The notes under the pieces were generated by a model. It had not been told where the DNA came from, made no database searches, and saw only the letters and a program-made list of their open reading frames with translations. The position numbers were made by a program, and so were the translations under genes. DNA of 64,000 nucleotides from Bacillus sp. HSf4 (GTDB taxonomy: Bacteria > Bacillota > Bacilli > Bacillales > Bacillaceae): the NCBI RefSeq assembly GCF_029537375.1, contig NZ_CP120679.1, forward strand, positions 3,577,501-3,641,500. Direction: 5' to 3'. Numbering within the stretch: position 1 is the stretch's first letter; every line of letters begins with the position of its first letter. Positions 41,663 through 50,755 of this stretch are shown here, piece by piece.

Positions 41663-41726
41663 AATGTTTTCCGCAAGCATCTTGACAAAAAAAGCATATG
41701 ATGCGGAGGCATCATATGCTTTCAAT

Positions 41727-42905
41727 TCACGGTTGAAGCGACAACACGAGCCTTTCCGCCCACGACAGAAGCTTTAAGTCTTGTCTCCAACCGGCAATCA
41801 ATGATAATCCGAGCGGCTCTCCATTTTTGGCGGACAAAGGGATCGTAATCTGCGGCAGCCCGGCCAGTCCGGCTATACATGTCAGCTGAATGGTGCGGGC
41901 CCTTCTTTCCTCTAATTCTGATTCCTGCAATCCCCGGAGCGGCGGAGTGCCGGGTGCCGTCGGAATAACAAGCAGGCCGGTGTCTCCGAGCAAATCAGAA
42001 AGCCTTCTTTTGATCGCTTCTCTTTTTGTCAACGCGTGTTCATGATCGCTTTTTTTTAGCGTTGCGGCCCATTGAAACCGCTCTGCTATTCCCGGGCCGA
42101 ACACCGGCTTTTCACGTGTGATCCACTCTCCGTGTTCTTCCCAAATTTCCAAGCCTTGCAACACCCTGAACATCTCTTGCCACTCAGGCAGCCCATGGTC
42201 CGCCGCATTGATCCAAGCCATTTCGCCGCCGATCAAATCCTTGGCGTACGCATAGACTTGCGCCAAATCTTGATCTTCAAGCATCCCCCATGCCTCTTTT
42301 TCAAAATAAAGTCTGTCAAACCCCTTCCGGACGCTGTTTCCTCCGCCCAGCAGGACGCGGCCTACAGTATGCAAGACGCCGATATCCTTCGCCATCCAGC
42401 CAACTGTATCAAAGCTTTTGGCAAGCGGGATCACACCCTCTGTCGATACCGCTCCGTGAGTCGGTCGAAATCCGAAGATGCCGCAGTATGACGCAGGAAT
42501 CCTGACAGAGCCGCCCGTATCCGTACCGAGGGCAAAATCGGCCAAACCGCTAGCGGCCGCTACGGCAGAACCGCTTGATGAGCCTCCGGGAATCTTCTGT
42601 TCGGCTGCTGGATTCACCGGTGTTCCATAGTGGGCATTTTCCCCGTTCAGGCTGTACATCAGTTCATCTGTATGTGTCGCCCCTTTCAGCCTCGCCCCTT
42701 CCATAAGCAGAAGGTCGATCACTGCGGCATTTTTTTCAGAAGGACCGTGCGTCCTCAGCCAATCCGGATTTCCCGCGGCATTCGCATGACCTTTTACGGC
42801 AAAAACGTCCTTAACCGCAAAAATCGTATTCTTTAAGCTTCCAGCGCTGTTCTCTGGTGCCATTTCAAGCTTCTCATCTATAAATGCATCCCAATGCTTC
42901 TCCAT
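41727..42905 (-). CDS. Amidase signature family hydrolase
   Basis: This 392-residue enzyme has the Ser-cisSer-Lys triad. The lysine lies in IFAVKDVFAVKG (about residue 32). The serines lie in the signature GGSSSGSAVAAASGLADFALGTDTGGS (from about 107) with the nucleophile in GGSVRIPAS. It hydrolyses an amide; the substrate is unknown. It is shorter than GatA (about 485) and stands alone, so it is not the tRNA amidotransferase subunit. ATG preceded by GGGGG at 7 nt. Confidence 0.87.
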   Translation of the reverse strand: MEKHWDAFIDEKLEMAPENSAGSLKNTIFAVKDVFAVKGHANAAGNPDWLRTHGPSEKNAAVIDLLLMEGARLKGATHTDELMYSLNGENAHYGTPVNPAAEQKIPGGSSSGSAVAAASGLADFALGTDTGGSVRIPASYCGIFGFRPTHGAVSTEGVIPLAKSFDTVGWMAKDIGVLHTVGRVLLGGGNSVRKGFDRLYFEKEAWGMLEDQDLAQVYAYAKDLIGGEMAWINAADHGLPEWQEMFRVLQGLEIWEEHGEWITREKPVFGPGIAERFQWAATLKKSDHEHALTKREAIKRRLSDLLGDTGLLVIPTAPGTPPLRGLQESELEERRARTIQLTCIAGLAGLPQITIPLSAKNGEPLGLSLIAGWRQDLKLLSWAERLVLSLQP

Positions 42906-43022
42906 CTGACATCCCCCTTCAGCAAGCCTGCTTCAACGATAACCTGCGGCAGACAGTTGAGGAAACAAAATGGTGATAAAATCTTCCATTTTAGATTTTC
43001 AGGAAGAAATATTCCATGGCTT

Positions 43023-44210
43023 TTAAGAGATGCTAGAATGGTCAGCCGATCGTCCGAGCTTCTTTTCTTCTACAAACCGGTCAATAGCCTCCAGCGCCCG
43101 CTCGACTCCGCCTGCGTTTTGAAAGCTGTCCTTGATCTTTCGAATGCCCTGTAAATAGGCTTCATTCGCCAATGCTTCATGTACAGCCTTCTTTAAGGTT
43201 TCAGCGTTCACTTCATCCTCGCTCAGTGCACAGCCGGCGCCAAGCTCGGTTACACGGCCGGCGACGATGGGCTGGTCTTTGTCGTGCGGAATGACGACGA
43301 GCGGCACTTCGAAATGAATCCCTTCATTCACGCTGTTCATTCCACCGTGTGTGATGAAGACGTCGGCAGCTTTCAGCACCTCTAATTGAGGCACATAAGC
43401 GGAAATCATAAAATGGTCAGGCGCTTCTTTCAGCTTGCTTTGATCGGTCCTTTCCCCGGCGGCGATGACCACCTTCCCTTGAAAGTCCGAAAATGCATCA
43501 ATGCACATATTGAAAAAGTCTTCTTTATTGTCCAGAACGGTCCCCATTGAGATATAAAGGACCCGCTCTCCGCGGAGCTCCTCCAACGGGAAGCCGCGGC
43601 GTGAACCTTTTCGCTCGGGAAAGCTCGGGCCGACAAAGACGTATTGGCCGCCGTAACGGCTGCTGTCCGGCTGAAAATAGCGGCTTGTATAGACGATGTT
43701 TAGCTCGCCGTCATTTCTCATGAATTGTGCCGGACTTTCCGGTTCTACACCGTACTCGTCTTTGATCTCCCTGATGAGAGCTTCAACTTCCGTGTTTCCC
43801 TGGGCGGCTTTGATCGGACCGTGGGATTTCATAAATTCTTCGCTGAATAAAAATGAGGCTGACGAAGAAACACCCGGAATCCCCAGGTAGTCGCGCACCA
43901 GCTTGCCCGCGCCGAATGTATCATAATAAACAAAATCAAAATCGATCTCTCCCGCCAATTCCTTAGCGGCACGCAAAGTATCCTGCGCGATCCGAATAAA
44001 AAGCTTCAGCACTGATTCTTCGCCTTCCAGCATCCCCATCAAATCAGGCTGAAGGTGAACGTTGACACCGAGGGCTTCAAGCCTTTCTTTAAATTTCTCT
44101 GTTGTAATATAGTGAACATTGTCACCTCTTTCTGCAAAAGCCTTGGCGATGCCGAGAGTCGGATTCACATGCCCCTCTGCCGGAACATTGATCATTAAAA
44201 TGTTTGCCAT
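43023..44210 (-). CDS. yjiC: UDP-glycosyltransferase, YjiC/macrolide type (GT1)
   Basis: This 395-residue GT-B enzyme has an N-terminal acceptor domain starting ILMINVPAEGHVNPTLGIAKAF, with the catalytic His in EGHVNP. A C-terminal nucleotide-sugar domain has ITHGGMNSVNEGIHFEVPLVVIPHDKDQP, the MGT-type donor motif. B. licheniformis YjiC transfers glucose to flavonoids and other phenolics, so detoxifying glucosylation of small molecules is likely. ATG with AAAGGAG about 10 nt upstream. A perfect TGTAAAATTTTACA palindrome is 22 nt upstream of the start. Confidence 0.88.
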   Translation of the reverse strand: MANILMINVPAEGHVNPTLGIAKAFAERGDNVHYITTEKFKERLEALGVNVHLQPDLMGMLEGEESVLKLFIRIAQDTLRAAKELAGEIDFDFVYYDTFGAGKLVRDYLGIPGVSSSASFLFSEEFMKSHGPIKAAQGNTEVEALIREIKDEYGVEPESPAQFMRNDGELNIVYTSRYFQPDSSRYGGQYVFVGPSFPERKGSRRGFPLEELRGERVLYISMGTVLDNKEDFFNMCIDAFSDFQGKVVIAAGERTDQSKLKEAPDHFMISAYVPQLEVLKAADVFITHGGMNSVNEGIHFEVPLVVIPHDKDQPIVAGRVTELGAGCALSEDEVNAETLKKAVHEALANEAYLQGIRKIKDSFQNAGGVERALEAIDRFVEEKKLGRSADHSSIS

Positions 44211-44231
44211 GCTCTCTCACTCCTTTCACTA

Positions 44232-44245
44232 TGTAAAATTTTACA
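44232..44245. promoter_or_regulatory. Perfect palindrome upstream of the glycosyltransferase
   Basis: TGTAAAATTTTACA is a perfect 14-bp palindrome in the 5' region of yjiC, close to the ribosome-binding site. Its form resembles TetR- or MarR-type operators. No regulator gene is adjacent. Confidence 0.45.
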
Positions 44246-44317
44246 GATTAAAACCAGCTGCTGTCCACCAACTAAAGTCTGAAAGTTGAAGGGCATTTAG
44301 AAGGAATGCGGAACGGT

Positions 44318-44345
44318 TTGTTCATCCGCGGAAACAGGGTAAAAT
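44318..44345 (+). promoter_or_regulatory. Candidate promoter of iolW
   Basis: TTGTTC (44318-44323), a 16-nt spacer and TAAAAT (44340-44345) give a moderate SigA promoter 59 nt upstream of the iolW start. Confidence 0.4.
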
Positions 44346-44403
44346 AAATATGAGAGACACAGTTGATTACATTTCACACAAACATAAAGGGAGGAGAATG
44401 AAA

Positions 44404-45450
44404 GTGGACAAAATTCGCACAGGCTTGTTGGGATACGGGTTGTCAGGCTCTGTTTTTCACGCGCCTTTACTTTCGGTATTAGAGGAATTTGCGATCAAAA
44501 AAGTGATGACATCAAGAAGAGAACAAGTCGAGCAGGACATTCCGGAGGCGGAAACCGTCCGTTCAATCGAAGAGATCGCCGGTGATCCCGACATTGACCT
44601 CGCCATCGTGACAACGCCGAGCGGACTCCATTATGAAATGGCAAAGGAATGCCTTCTCGCCGGCAAGCATGTCGTCCTGGAAAAGCCGATGACGGCCTCG
44701 CCTCAGGAAGCGGAAGAACTGATTGCAATAGCTGAAGAAAAAGGCGTCGTCCTCAGCGTATACCACAACAGACGATGGGACAATGACTTTTTGACGATCA
44801 AGCAGCTGATCAAGGACGACCGTCTCGGAGAAGTCAACACCTTCCATGCTTATTGGGACCGCTTCCGGCCAAATGTCAGACAGCGCTGGAGAGAGCAGAA
44901 AGGACCGGGTTCCGGTGCGCTTTATGATTTGGGCTCGCACCTGATCGATCAGGCTCTGCATTTATTCGGTATGCCGGCCAGCATCACCGCTCAAGTGACA
45001 GCTCAACGGGACCATGCGGAAACAGACGACTATTTTCATGTCGTCCTGCATTACGGCAAGCTTCAGGCGGTTTTGCACTCCGGCTCAATCGTTGCGGCAA
45101 ACGGCCCCCGCTACTTAGTGCACGGGTCAAAAGGCAGCTTTATCAAATACGGAATTGACGGCCAGGAAGATGCGCTGAGAGCAGGAAAACAACCGGCCGG
45201 CGATGATTGGGGAAAAGATGCCGCCGAGAATTTCGGAGAGCTGACGGTGATCGACGGGGATGAAGTCAAACAAGAAACCGTTGAGACGCTGAAAGGCTCT
45301 TATGTTACCTTTTACAAACAGCTTGCTTCAAGCATCCTTGAAGGCAGCAAACCGCCGGTCTCTGCCGAGGATGGCCTCGCCGTCATCCGGATCATCGAAG
45401 CCGCGCAAAAAAGCAGCAACTTGAACAAAACCATTTTCTTCAACGAATAA
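44404..45450 (+). CDS. iolW: NADP-dependent scyllo-inositol dehydrogenase IolW
   Basis: This 348-residue Gfo/Idh/MocA oxidoreductase has an N-terminal Rossmann motif GLLGYGLSGSVFHAPLL, the family lysine motif GKHVVLEKPMTAS and YDLGSHLIDQALHLFG in the C-terminal domain (catalytic His/Asp pair). It closely resembles remembered B. subtilis YvaA/IolW, which reduces scyllo-inosose with NADPH. A GTG at 44404 with AAGGGAGG 9 nt upstream is preferred to the ATG at 44398. It keeps its neighbour azoR2 as in B. subtilis, here convergent. Confidence 0.88.
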   Translation: MDKIRTGLLGYGLSGSVFHAPLLSVLEEFAIKKVMTSRREQVEQDIPEAETVRSIEEIAGDPDIDLAIVTTPSGLHYEMAKECLLAGKHVVLEKPMTASPQEAEELIAIAEEKGVVLSVYHNRRWDNDFLTIKQLIKDDRLGEVNTFHAYWDRFRPNVRQRWREQKGPGSGALYDLGSHLIDQALHLFGMPASITAQVTAQRDHAETDDYFHVVLHYGKLQAVLHSGSIVAANGPRYLVHGSKGSFIKYGIDGQEDALRAGKQPAGDDWGKDAAENFGELTVIDGDEVKQETVETLKGSYVTFYKQLASSILEGSKPPVSAEDGLAVIRIIEAAQKSSNLNKTIFFNE

Positions 45451-45452
45451 AG

Positions 45453-45482
45453 AAAACCGCGGAAATATCTCCGCGGTTTTTT
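45453..45482. terminator. Bidirectional terminator iolW/azoR2
   Basis: ACCGCGGA (45456-45463) and TCCGCGGT (45470-45477) form the stem, flanked by AAAA and a TTTTTT run, usable on both strands between the convergent genes. Confidence 0.85.
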
Positions 45483-46117
45483 TAAAATCTCCGTCCCAAT
45501 TCCTTCGCCCGGGCGATCGCATTTTGTTTGATCTCTTCGGCTTTATCCGGCTCTGCATTATGGCCTTCTATAAACAAGCCTTCAAATGACGGCACGCCGA
45601 AAAACTGCATCATGACGCTGATATAACGGTGTCCCATTTCCAGTTCTGCCGCAGGTCCTTCTGAATAATAACCGCCTCTCGCCTGAATGTGGAGCGCTTT
45701 TTTATCTGTTAACAGTCCGATCGGACCTTCTTCTGTATACTTAAATGTTTTCCCTGCCACAGCGACCGCGTCAAAGTAAGCTTTCATCACCGGCGGAAAA
45801 GAGAAATTCCACAGCGGTGTGACGAAGACATATTGATCTTGTGCGATAAATTGTTCGCTCAGCTCGTTCAGACGGCCGACCTTGGCCTTTTCGTCATCGG
45901 AAAGCTGATCAAAACCCGAACCTGACTGAAGCTTTCCCCATCCGCTGAAAACATCCGCGTCAATTTGCGGAATGTTTTCCCGATAGAGATCAAGGTGAGT
46001 CACTTCATCATCCGGGTGCGCTTCTTTGTAGGAATCAATAAATGCTTTTCCAGCGGCCATGCTGTACGATGCTCTCTCATCATGAGGATGTGCTGTGATA
46101 TAAAGAGTCTTTGCCAT
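45482..46117 (-). CDS. azoR2: FMN-dependent NADH azoreductase
   Basis: This 211-residue flavodoxin-like quinone reductase/azoreductase has [16 protein letters not shown] (FMN phosphate loop), [34 protein letters not shown] and [11 protein letters not shown], all conserved in AzoR. It performs two-electron reduction of quinones or azo dyes with NADH and protects against thiol or quinone stress. It corresponds to B. subtilis YvaB. Confidence 0.9.
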   Translation of the reverse strand: MAKTLYITAHPHDERASYSMAAGKAFIDSYKEAHPDDEVTHLDLYRENIPQIDADVFSGWGKLQSGSGFDQLSDDEKAKVGRLNELSEQFIAQDQYVFVTPLWNFSFPPVMKAYFDAVAVAGKTFKYTEEGPIGLLTDKKALHIQARGGYYSEGPAAELEMGHRYISVMMQFFGVPSFEGLFIEGHNAEPDKAEEIKQNAIARAKELGRRF

Positions 46118-46220
46118 TTTTGCTACCTGCCTTTCGTTTGTTGTTTGTTAGTATGGAAAACAGCGGGACAAATATTCGGGTAGCCGAAAAAAAAGGCATT
46201 CCTTTGATAGAATTTGTCCA

Positions 46221-46248
46221 TTGCATCACCGATTTTATTTTATATAAT
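46221..46248 (+). promoter_or_regulatory. Promoter of the haloperoxidase-like gene
   Basis: TTGCAT (46221-46226), a 16-nt spacer and TATAAT (46243-46248). Expected start near 46255, 33 nt before the ATG. Confidence 0.6.
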
Positions 46249-46287
46249 ATAACGTTCCAATATTTTACACAAAAAGGAAGTTTTGCG

Positions 46288-47163
46288 ATGCTAAAATGCA
46301 AAAATGAATGCAAAAACCTGCCGCGTCTATGGTCTGAATTAGCCTATGCAGGAGAAAAGCGTGTTCCTCAGCCGGTCGATTCGACCGCAGGCTCCTGGCC
46401 GACCTTTTTCTTAAAACGGAGTCCATCCGGCGATTTTCTCGATCCGGGCGGATGTCCGATCGCTTTTGACATCCGTCACCCCGATACGATCGATTTTGAA
46501 GGTGAAGAGCTTGACAATGTGAGGCAAATCTTGCGAAACCTCACCCCTGAACAGATCACGATCGCCGAGTATTGGGGATCAGGTCCGGCCACAAAGCAAT
46601 GGACGCCGATCATCGACCGTCTCATTGATACGTACGGCTTAACGCCGGCGAGAGCGGCCAGGCTGCTCGCGAATGTCCATGCGGCCATCAATGATACATT
46701 TGTTGTCGTCTGGTACTTCAAATATCTTTGGGAGATTCCGCGGCCGAATCAGTTTGATCAAAGCTTACGGACCATCATTTGCACACCGAAGTTTCCTTCA
46801 TACCCTTCAGGCCATGCCGGTATTTCCGGATGTGCGGAAGTCGTCTTAAGCTATTACTTCCCGACGGAAGCGGAAAGATTGCGAGAGCTCGCCGAGGAAA
46901 ACGCGATGTCAAGGGTATACGGCGGGGTACATTACAATGTAAACGGTGAAGGCGGCCTCAGACTTGGAAGGCAAATTGGCCGGATCATCGTCAATGAACT
47001 GAAAAGTCAGCGCGATTCGGACATGGTCAGAATCGATATACCGGAATTGGAAGACCGCGACGCTGATCTCCCTCCGCCGCCTTACAGACAGGTGATTCCT
47101 TTTCCAAGAGGCCGGGAATGCAGTTCACTGCTTGATCCAAGAGAGGATCCGTCCGCAAGGTAA
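46288..47163 (+). CDS. Vanadium-dependent haloperoxidase / PAP2-family protein
   Basis: This 291-residue protein has no signal peptide. The phosphatase/haloperoxidase signature is complete: LWEIPRPNQFDQ (Arg of motif 1), PSYPSGHAGISGC (motif 2 with catalytic His) and SRVYGGVHYNVNGEGG (motif 3 Arg-x5-His). The spacing and VHYNVNGEGG resemble vanadium chloroperoxidase-like proteins more than lipid phosphatases, which are membrane-embedded. The N-terminus has four Cys in the first 60 residues. ATG at 46288 with AAAGGAAG at 7 nt; upstream in-frame sequence to 46111 overlaps azoR2 and is unlikely to be coding. Activity and substrate are unknown. Confidence 0.8.
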   Translation: MLKCKNECKNLPRLWSELAYAGEKRVPQPVDSTAGSWPTFFLKRSPSGDFLDPGGCPIAFDIRHPDTIDFEGEELDNVRQILRNLTPEQITIAEYWGSGPATKQWTPIIDRLIDTYGLTPARAARLLANVHAAINDTFVVVWYFKYLWEIPRPNQFDQSLRTIICTPKFPSYPSGHAGISGCAEVVLSYYFPTEAERLRELAEENAMSRVYGGVHYNVNGEGGLRLGRQIGRIIVNELKSQRDSDMVRIDIPELEDRDADLPPPPYRQVIPFPRGRECSSLLDPREDPSAR

Positions 47164-47168
47164 AAAAG

Positions 47169-47199
47169 AAGGGATAAAAGATCTGCTCTTTTATCCCTT
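47169..47199. terminator. Bidirectional terminator haloperoxidase/trhO
   Basis: AAGGGATAAAAGA (47169-47181) pairs perfectly with TCTTTTATCCCTT (47187-47199). The trhO stop codon is inside the right arm. Confidence 0.8.
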
Positions 47200-48159
47200 T
47201 GCTGTATGTTCTTCCTCTTTTAACTTTTCAAGTCTCATCCGGACGTCTTCATCAGACAGCCCATGTTCTTTTACATACAGATTTCGCGGATGGACCCGGC
47301 ATTCATGTGTGCAGCCGCGCAAATAGCGGTGCTCATTTTCTTCTGAGCAGATAATCTGCTTGTTGCATTCCGGATTGGCACAGTTGACATAGCGCTCGCA
47401 AGGTTCTCCGGTAAAGTAGTCCCGTCCGACCACGACGTGTTCCTTTTGATTGACCGGAACGCTGATCCTTTCATCGAAGACATAGCATTTGCCGTCCCAC
47501 AGCTCTCCTTGAACCTCAGGATCTTTTCCATAAGTTACGATCCCCCCGTGCAATTGGGAAACATCTTCAAAGCCTTCTTTTTTCAGCCAGCCGGAAAATT
47601 TCTCACAGCGGATTCCGCCCGTGCAGTAGGTCAAAATTTTCTTGCCTTCGAGCTTTTCTTTGTTATCACGGATCCATTCAGGCAAATCGCGGAATGCTTT
47701 AATGTCGGGTCTGACCGCCCCGCGAAAATGGCCTAAGTCATATTCATAGTCATTTCGGGCGTCGACGACGACCGTGTCTTCATTCTGCATCGCTTCATAA
47801 AATTCCTTTGGCTCGAGGTATTTCCCCGTTAATTCATTCGGGTCAATATCATCTTCAAGGCGCAGTGTCACAAGCTCATCTCGATGGCGGACATGCATTT
47901 TTTTGAAAGCGTGCTGATCGGCTTCATCCACTTTAAAGACCATATCTGCAAAGCGCGGATCGTTGTTCATGGCATTCATATATTCCTCTGTCTGCTCAAC
48001 CGTTCCCGATACGGTGCCATTTATTCCTTCTTCTGCGACAAGGATGCGACCTTTTAATCCCAGGCTTTTGCAGAACTCAAGGTGTTCTTGTGCAAACCGC
48101 TCGGGATCTTCGATATGAACATATTTATAGTACAACAATACTCGGTATTGATTTTTCAT
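47191..48159 (-). CDS. trhO: tRNA uridine(34) hydroxylase TrhO (rhodanese-like)
   Basis: This 322-residue protein has an N-terminal acylphosphatase-like part ([10 protein letters not shown]), a central rhodanese domain ([18 protein letters not shown] and the active-site loop [14 protein letters not shown]) and a C-terminal Cys-rich zinc-like region with several CxxC-type pairs (CANPEC, CTHEC). TrhO hydroxylates U34 of tRNAs, the first step to 5-methoxyuridine, using prephenate-independent chemistry with oxygen. B. subtilis counterpart is YbfQ. Monocistronic. Confidence 0.9.
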   Translation of the reverse strand: MKNQYRVLLYYKYVHIEDPERFAQEHLEFCKSLGLKGRILVAEEGINGTVSGTVEQTEEYMNAMNNDPRFADMVFKVDEADQHAFKKMHVRHRDELVTLRLEDDIDPNELTGKYLEPKEFYEAMQNEDTVVVDARNDYEYDLGHFRGAVRPDIKAFRDLPEWIRDNKEKLEGKKILTYCTGGIRCEKFSGWLKKEGFEDVSQLHGGIVTYGKDPEVQGELWDGKCYVFDERISVPVNQKEHVVVGRDYFTGEPCERYVNCANPECNKQIICSEENEHRYLRGCTHECRVHPRNLYVKEHGLSDEDVRMRLEKLKEEEHTAKG

Positions 48160-48356
48160 GATATCTTACCACCTATCTGATCCATGTTTTTATAAGATAA
48201 AAAATGGAACCCTCATCCATTTACATTGTTAAACCTTCAGTCATATGAAAACAAATCATCACCATGATTTCAATGAAAGCAGCTTGGACATTCCATTAAT
48301 CAAATGTTAAAAATTTTATCACTTCCGACCGCTTAACGCAAGCAAAACAGCTCAGA

Positions 48357-48575
48357 TTAAAGGACTTTCAGCAATTCCGCGATAAACTCCCAAAAACCAG
48401 GCACCTCTTGACCTAAAAGCATCTCCGCTTTTTCGCAAATCTTCATCTTCAGCTCCTGCTCAAGATCTTCCCTCTCTTGATAGGATGTGTTGTTTAACTT
48501 GCTTTTGATCATCGGTGTGAAGTTTTCCAGCAATTTTTCAATATCTTTTTCATCGTGCAGACTCACTGTTATCAT
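48357..48575 (-). CDS. rsoA: RsoA, co-sigma factor for SigO
   Basis: This 72-residue acidic helical protein (KLLENFTPMIKSKLNNTSYQ, EDLEQELKMKICEKAEMLL) resembles the region 2-like subunit RsoA (YvrHa). RsoA works with SigO to form a split sigma factor on RNA polymerase. It overlaps the 3' end of sigO by 26 nt. The ATG at 48575 is too close to GAGGGG; a GTG at 48566 is an equally good start. Slightly shorter than the roughly 79 residues of B. subtilis RsoA. Confidence 0.85.
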   Translation of the reverse strand: MITVSLHDEKDIEKLLENFTPMIKSKLNNTSYQEREDLEQELKMKICEKAEMLLGQEVPGFWEFIAELLKVL

Positions 48576-49131
48576 TCCCCTCTGCCTTAGAATTCAGCAG
48601 CATTCTTATTTTTTCGATCGCCCTCTTATGAATTCTCGAAATATTTTGCCTCGATTCTCCCAAGGAGTCAGCAATTTCCTGCATGGATTTCCCGTGAAGA
48701 TAAACTTGCGCCAGCACTTGTTTCTGCTTGTCCGTCAATTGTAAAAACGCCTCGTAAAGCAACCGGTCCTGCAGATGCTCGCTTAAATCCTCTTCGTGTT
48801 CCAAAACGTCATCTAACAGGTCCCCGTGGGGCGGCTCAGGCAAGGTTGGACTGTCGTCGATCATCAGCGGAAAGCGTTCTCGGTTTTTCCGGACTCTTTT
48901 ATCAAAGTCAACGGAGAAAATCCGGATCATCGAGTTGATGTATTTGATCATGCGGATGTTTTTGTAAAACCGTTTAAATTCACGATCGAGACATTCTGCC
49001 TCTTTTGAATCCGGATGGTCCAATACGTGGTTGAAAAGCCGTTCATACCGGGGGTTGCTCAAAAAATGCTTCACAAGCGGATGCCTTGTGATCTCCTTGA
49101 TTTTCGAACGCAGTAACGTTTGATCAATCAT
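48550..49131 (-). CDS. sigO: Sigma factor SigO (YvrI)
   Basis: This 193-residue sigma-like protein has a clear C-terminal region 4 helix-turn-helix (QLTDKQKQVLAQVYLHGKSM, then QEIADSLGESRQNISRIHKRA). Its N-terminal half is a core-binding segment and there is no full region 2; RsoA supplies that part. The pair drives the oxalate decarboxylase operon encoded divergently. ATG with AGGAGG at about 9 nt. Confidence 0.9.
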   Translation of the reverse strand: MIDQTLLRSKIKEITRHPLVKHFLSNPRYERLFNHVLDHPDSKEAECLDREFKRFYKNIRMIKYINSMIRIFSVDFDKRVRKNRERFPLMIDDSPTLPEPPHGDLLDDVLEHEEDLSEHLQDRLLYEAFLQLTDKQKQVLAQVYLHGKSMQEIADSLGESRQNISRIHKRAIEKIRMLLNSKAEGNDNSESAR

Positions 49132-49287
49132 AAAAACCGCCTCCTATTTATTTAGATGAAAGAAATGAAAAAAAAGTAAACTCATCTCCTCTATTAACAT
49201 GCAAACATAAGTTCCCATCCAGAGAAAATAGTTCTTTGCTTACATTTTTCAAACTTTCGTCACTTCATAAGATAGGAGGTGGTATAT

Positions 49288-49437
49288 ATGGACAGCACAT
49301 TCATTGAGGAAGCAGCGAAGCAAATCGGCAATGTCGGCTTTCCCGCTGTATTGGCAATTTACCTGCTCACGCGTTTTGAAAAGAAGATCGATGAACTGAT
49401 CGAATTGATCAAAGAAAAAAATGACACCGAGGATTGA
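49288..49437 (+). CDS. yvrJ: Small YvrJ-family membrane protein
   Basis: This 49-residue protein, [20 protein letters not shown] and then [20 protein letters not shown], has one hydrophobic segment and a charged coiled tail, typical of the YvrJ family and similar to phage holin-like BhlA tails. ATG with AGGAGG at 49274. First gene of the SigO-controlled operon, 92 nt before oxdC. Function unknown. Confidence 0.85.
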   Translation: MDSTFIEEAAKQIGNVGFPAVLAIYLLTRFEKKIDELIELIKEKNDTED

Positions 49438-49529
49438 CATCGGCCTCACTTTTTTCACTTAACATGACAGAAGGGGAAAACGAAAGGCCTTTCAGCTCTC
49501 CTTTACATTTTAGAAAGAGGGGATATCAC

Positions 49530-50684
49530 ATGGAAAAAAACAAACAAATTCCGCAGCCGATCAGAGGAGAAGAAGGAGCGGAAACGAAAATTCCGCACAA
49601 CGTTGAGCGCGACCGGCAAAATCCGGACATGCTCGTGCCGCCTGAAACCGACCACGGAACAGTACCAAACATGAAATTTTCATTTTCCGATGTCCATAAC
49701 CGTCTCGAAAAGGGCGGATACGCACGGGAAGTCACCGTCCGCGAGCTGCCGATCTCCGATAATATCGCGTCTGTCAACATGAGGCTGAAACCGGGTGCCA
49801 TCAGAGAACTGCACTGGCATAAGGAAGCCGAATGGGCTTATGTAATTTATGGATCAGCAAGAATTACAGCTGTCGACCAGGACGGCAGAAACTTTATTGA
49901 TGATGTGAAGGCGGGCGATTTATGGTATTTTCCGTCCGGGATTCCGCATTCGCTTCAAGGCCTTGAAGACGGCTGTGAATTCCTGCTCGTCTTCGATGAC
50001 GGCTCCTTCTCTGAAAACAGCACCTTCCAGGTGACAGATTGGCTCGCCCATACACCAGATGATGTCATTGCCGCAAACTTCGGCATCTCTAAAGACGTCG
50101 TCGCATCACTTCCGCCTGAGGAAAAATATATTTTCCAAAAAGCGGTTCCGGGCTCGCTTGAGAAAGACAAGGTTGAAAGCCCGAACGGAACGGTTCCGGA
50201 ATCTTTCAGCTACAAATTGCTTGAACAGGAACCGATCGTCTCAAGCGGCGGCAAAGTACGGATTGCCGATTCCACCAATTTTAAAGCGTCGAAAACGATC
50301 GCCTCGGCGTTGGTGGAAGTCGAACCCGGAGGCGTCCGGGAGCTGCACTGGCATCCGAATACAGACGAGTGGCAGTACTATATTTCCGGCAAAGCGAAAA
50401 TGACGGTTTTCGCGGCTGACGGACATGCCAGAACATTTAATTATCAGGCCGGTGATGTCGGCTATGTGCCGTTTGCGATGGGGCACTATATCCAAAATAC
50501 AGGAGACGAACCGCTTCGCTTCCTGGAAATCTTTAAAGACGACCATTATGCTGACATTTCTTTAAACCAGTGGCTTGCCCTCGTACCAGAAGAGCTTGTC
50601 CGCCAGCATCTTGACGTTGGCAGCGAGTTTACAAAAATGCTCTCTAAAGAAAAGCATCCGGTCGTGAAATTTGCTAAGAAATAA
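49530..50684 (+). CDS. oxdC: Oxalate decarboxylase OxdC
   Basis: This 384-residue bicupin converts oxalate to formate and CO2 with Mn, and helps survival in acid. N-terminal cupin ligands His95, His97, Glu101 and His140 are all present ([16 protein letters not shown]). The lid is SENST at 161-165 with Glu162, the residue that separates decarboxylases from oxidases. The second cupin has [18 protein letters not shown] and MGHYIQN. The ATG at 49530 gives the same numbering as B. subtilis YvrK. Transcription should come from the SigO promoter upstream of yvrJ. Confidence 0.95.
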   Translation: MEKNKQIPQPIRGEEGAETKIPHNVERDRQNPDMLVPPETDHGTVPNMKFSFSDVHNRLEKGGYAREVTVRELPISDNIASVNMRLKPGAIRELHWHKEAEWAYVIYGSARITAVDQDGRNFIDDVKAGDLWYFPSGIPHSLQGLEDGCEFLLVFDDGSFSENSTFQVTDWLAHTPDDVIAANFGISKDVVASLPPEEKYIFQKAVPGSLEKDKVESPNGTVPESFSYKLLEQEPIVSSGGKVRIADSTNFKASKTIASALVEVEPGGVRELHWHPNTDEWQYYISGKAKMTVFAADGHARTFNYQAGDVGYVPFAMGHYIQNTGDEPLRFLEIFKDDHYADISLNQWLALVPEELVRQHLDVGSEFTKMLSKEKHPVVKFAKK

Positions 50685-50689
50685 CCAGC

Positions 50690-50719
50690 CAGGCTTGCAG
50701 GAGACATATCCTGCAAGCC
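50690..50719 (+). terminator. Hairpin between oxdC and yvrL without T-run
   Basis: AGGCTTGCAGGA (50690-50701) and TCCTGCAAGCCT (50708-50719) form a perfect 12-bp stem with a 6-nt loop. The following CGGCTGTGTG has no T-run, so it is more likely an RNA stability or partial-attenuation element. Confidence 0.5.
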
Positions 50720-50755
50720 TACGGCTGTGTGTACATATCGTAAAGGAGCTGTGTC

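Noticed and set aside
46111..46287. N-terminal extension of the haloperoxidase-like protein
   Set aside because: It overlaps azoR2 and precedes the predicted promoter (TTGCAT/TATAAT at 46221-46248), so it cannot be on the main transcript.
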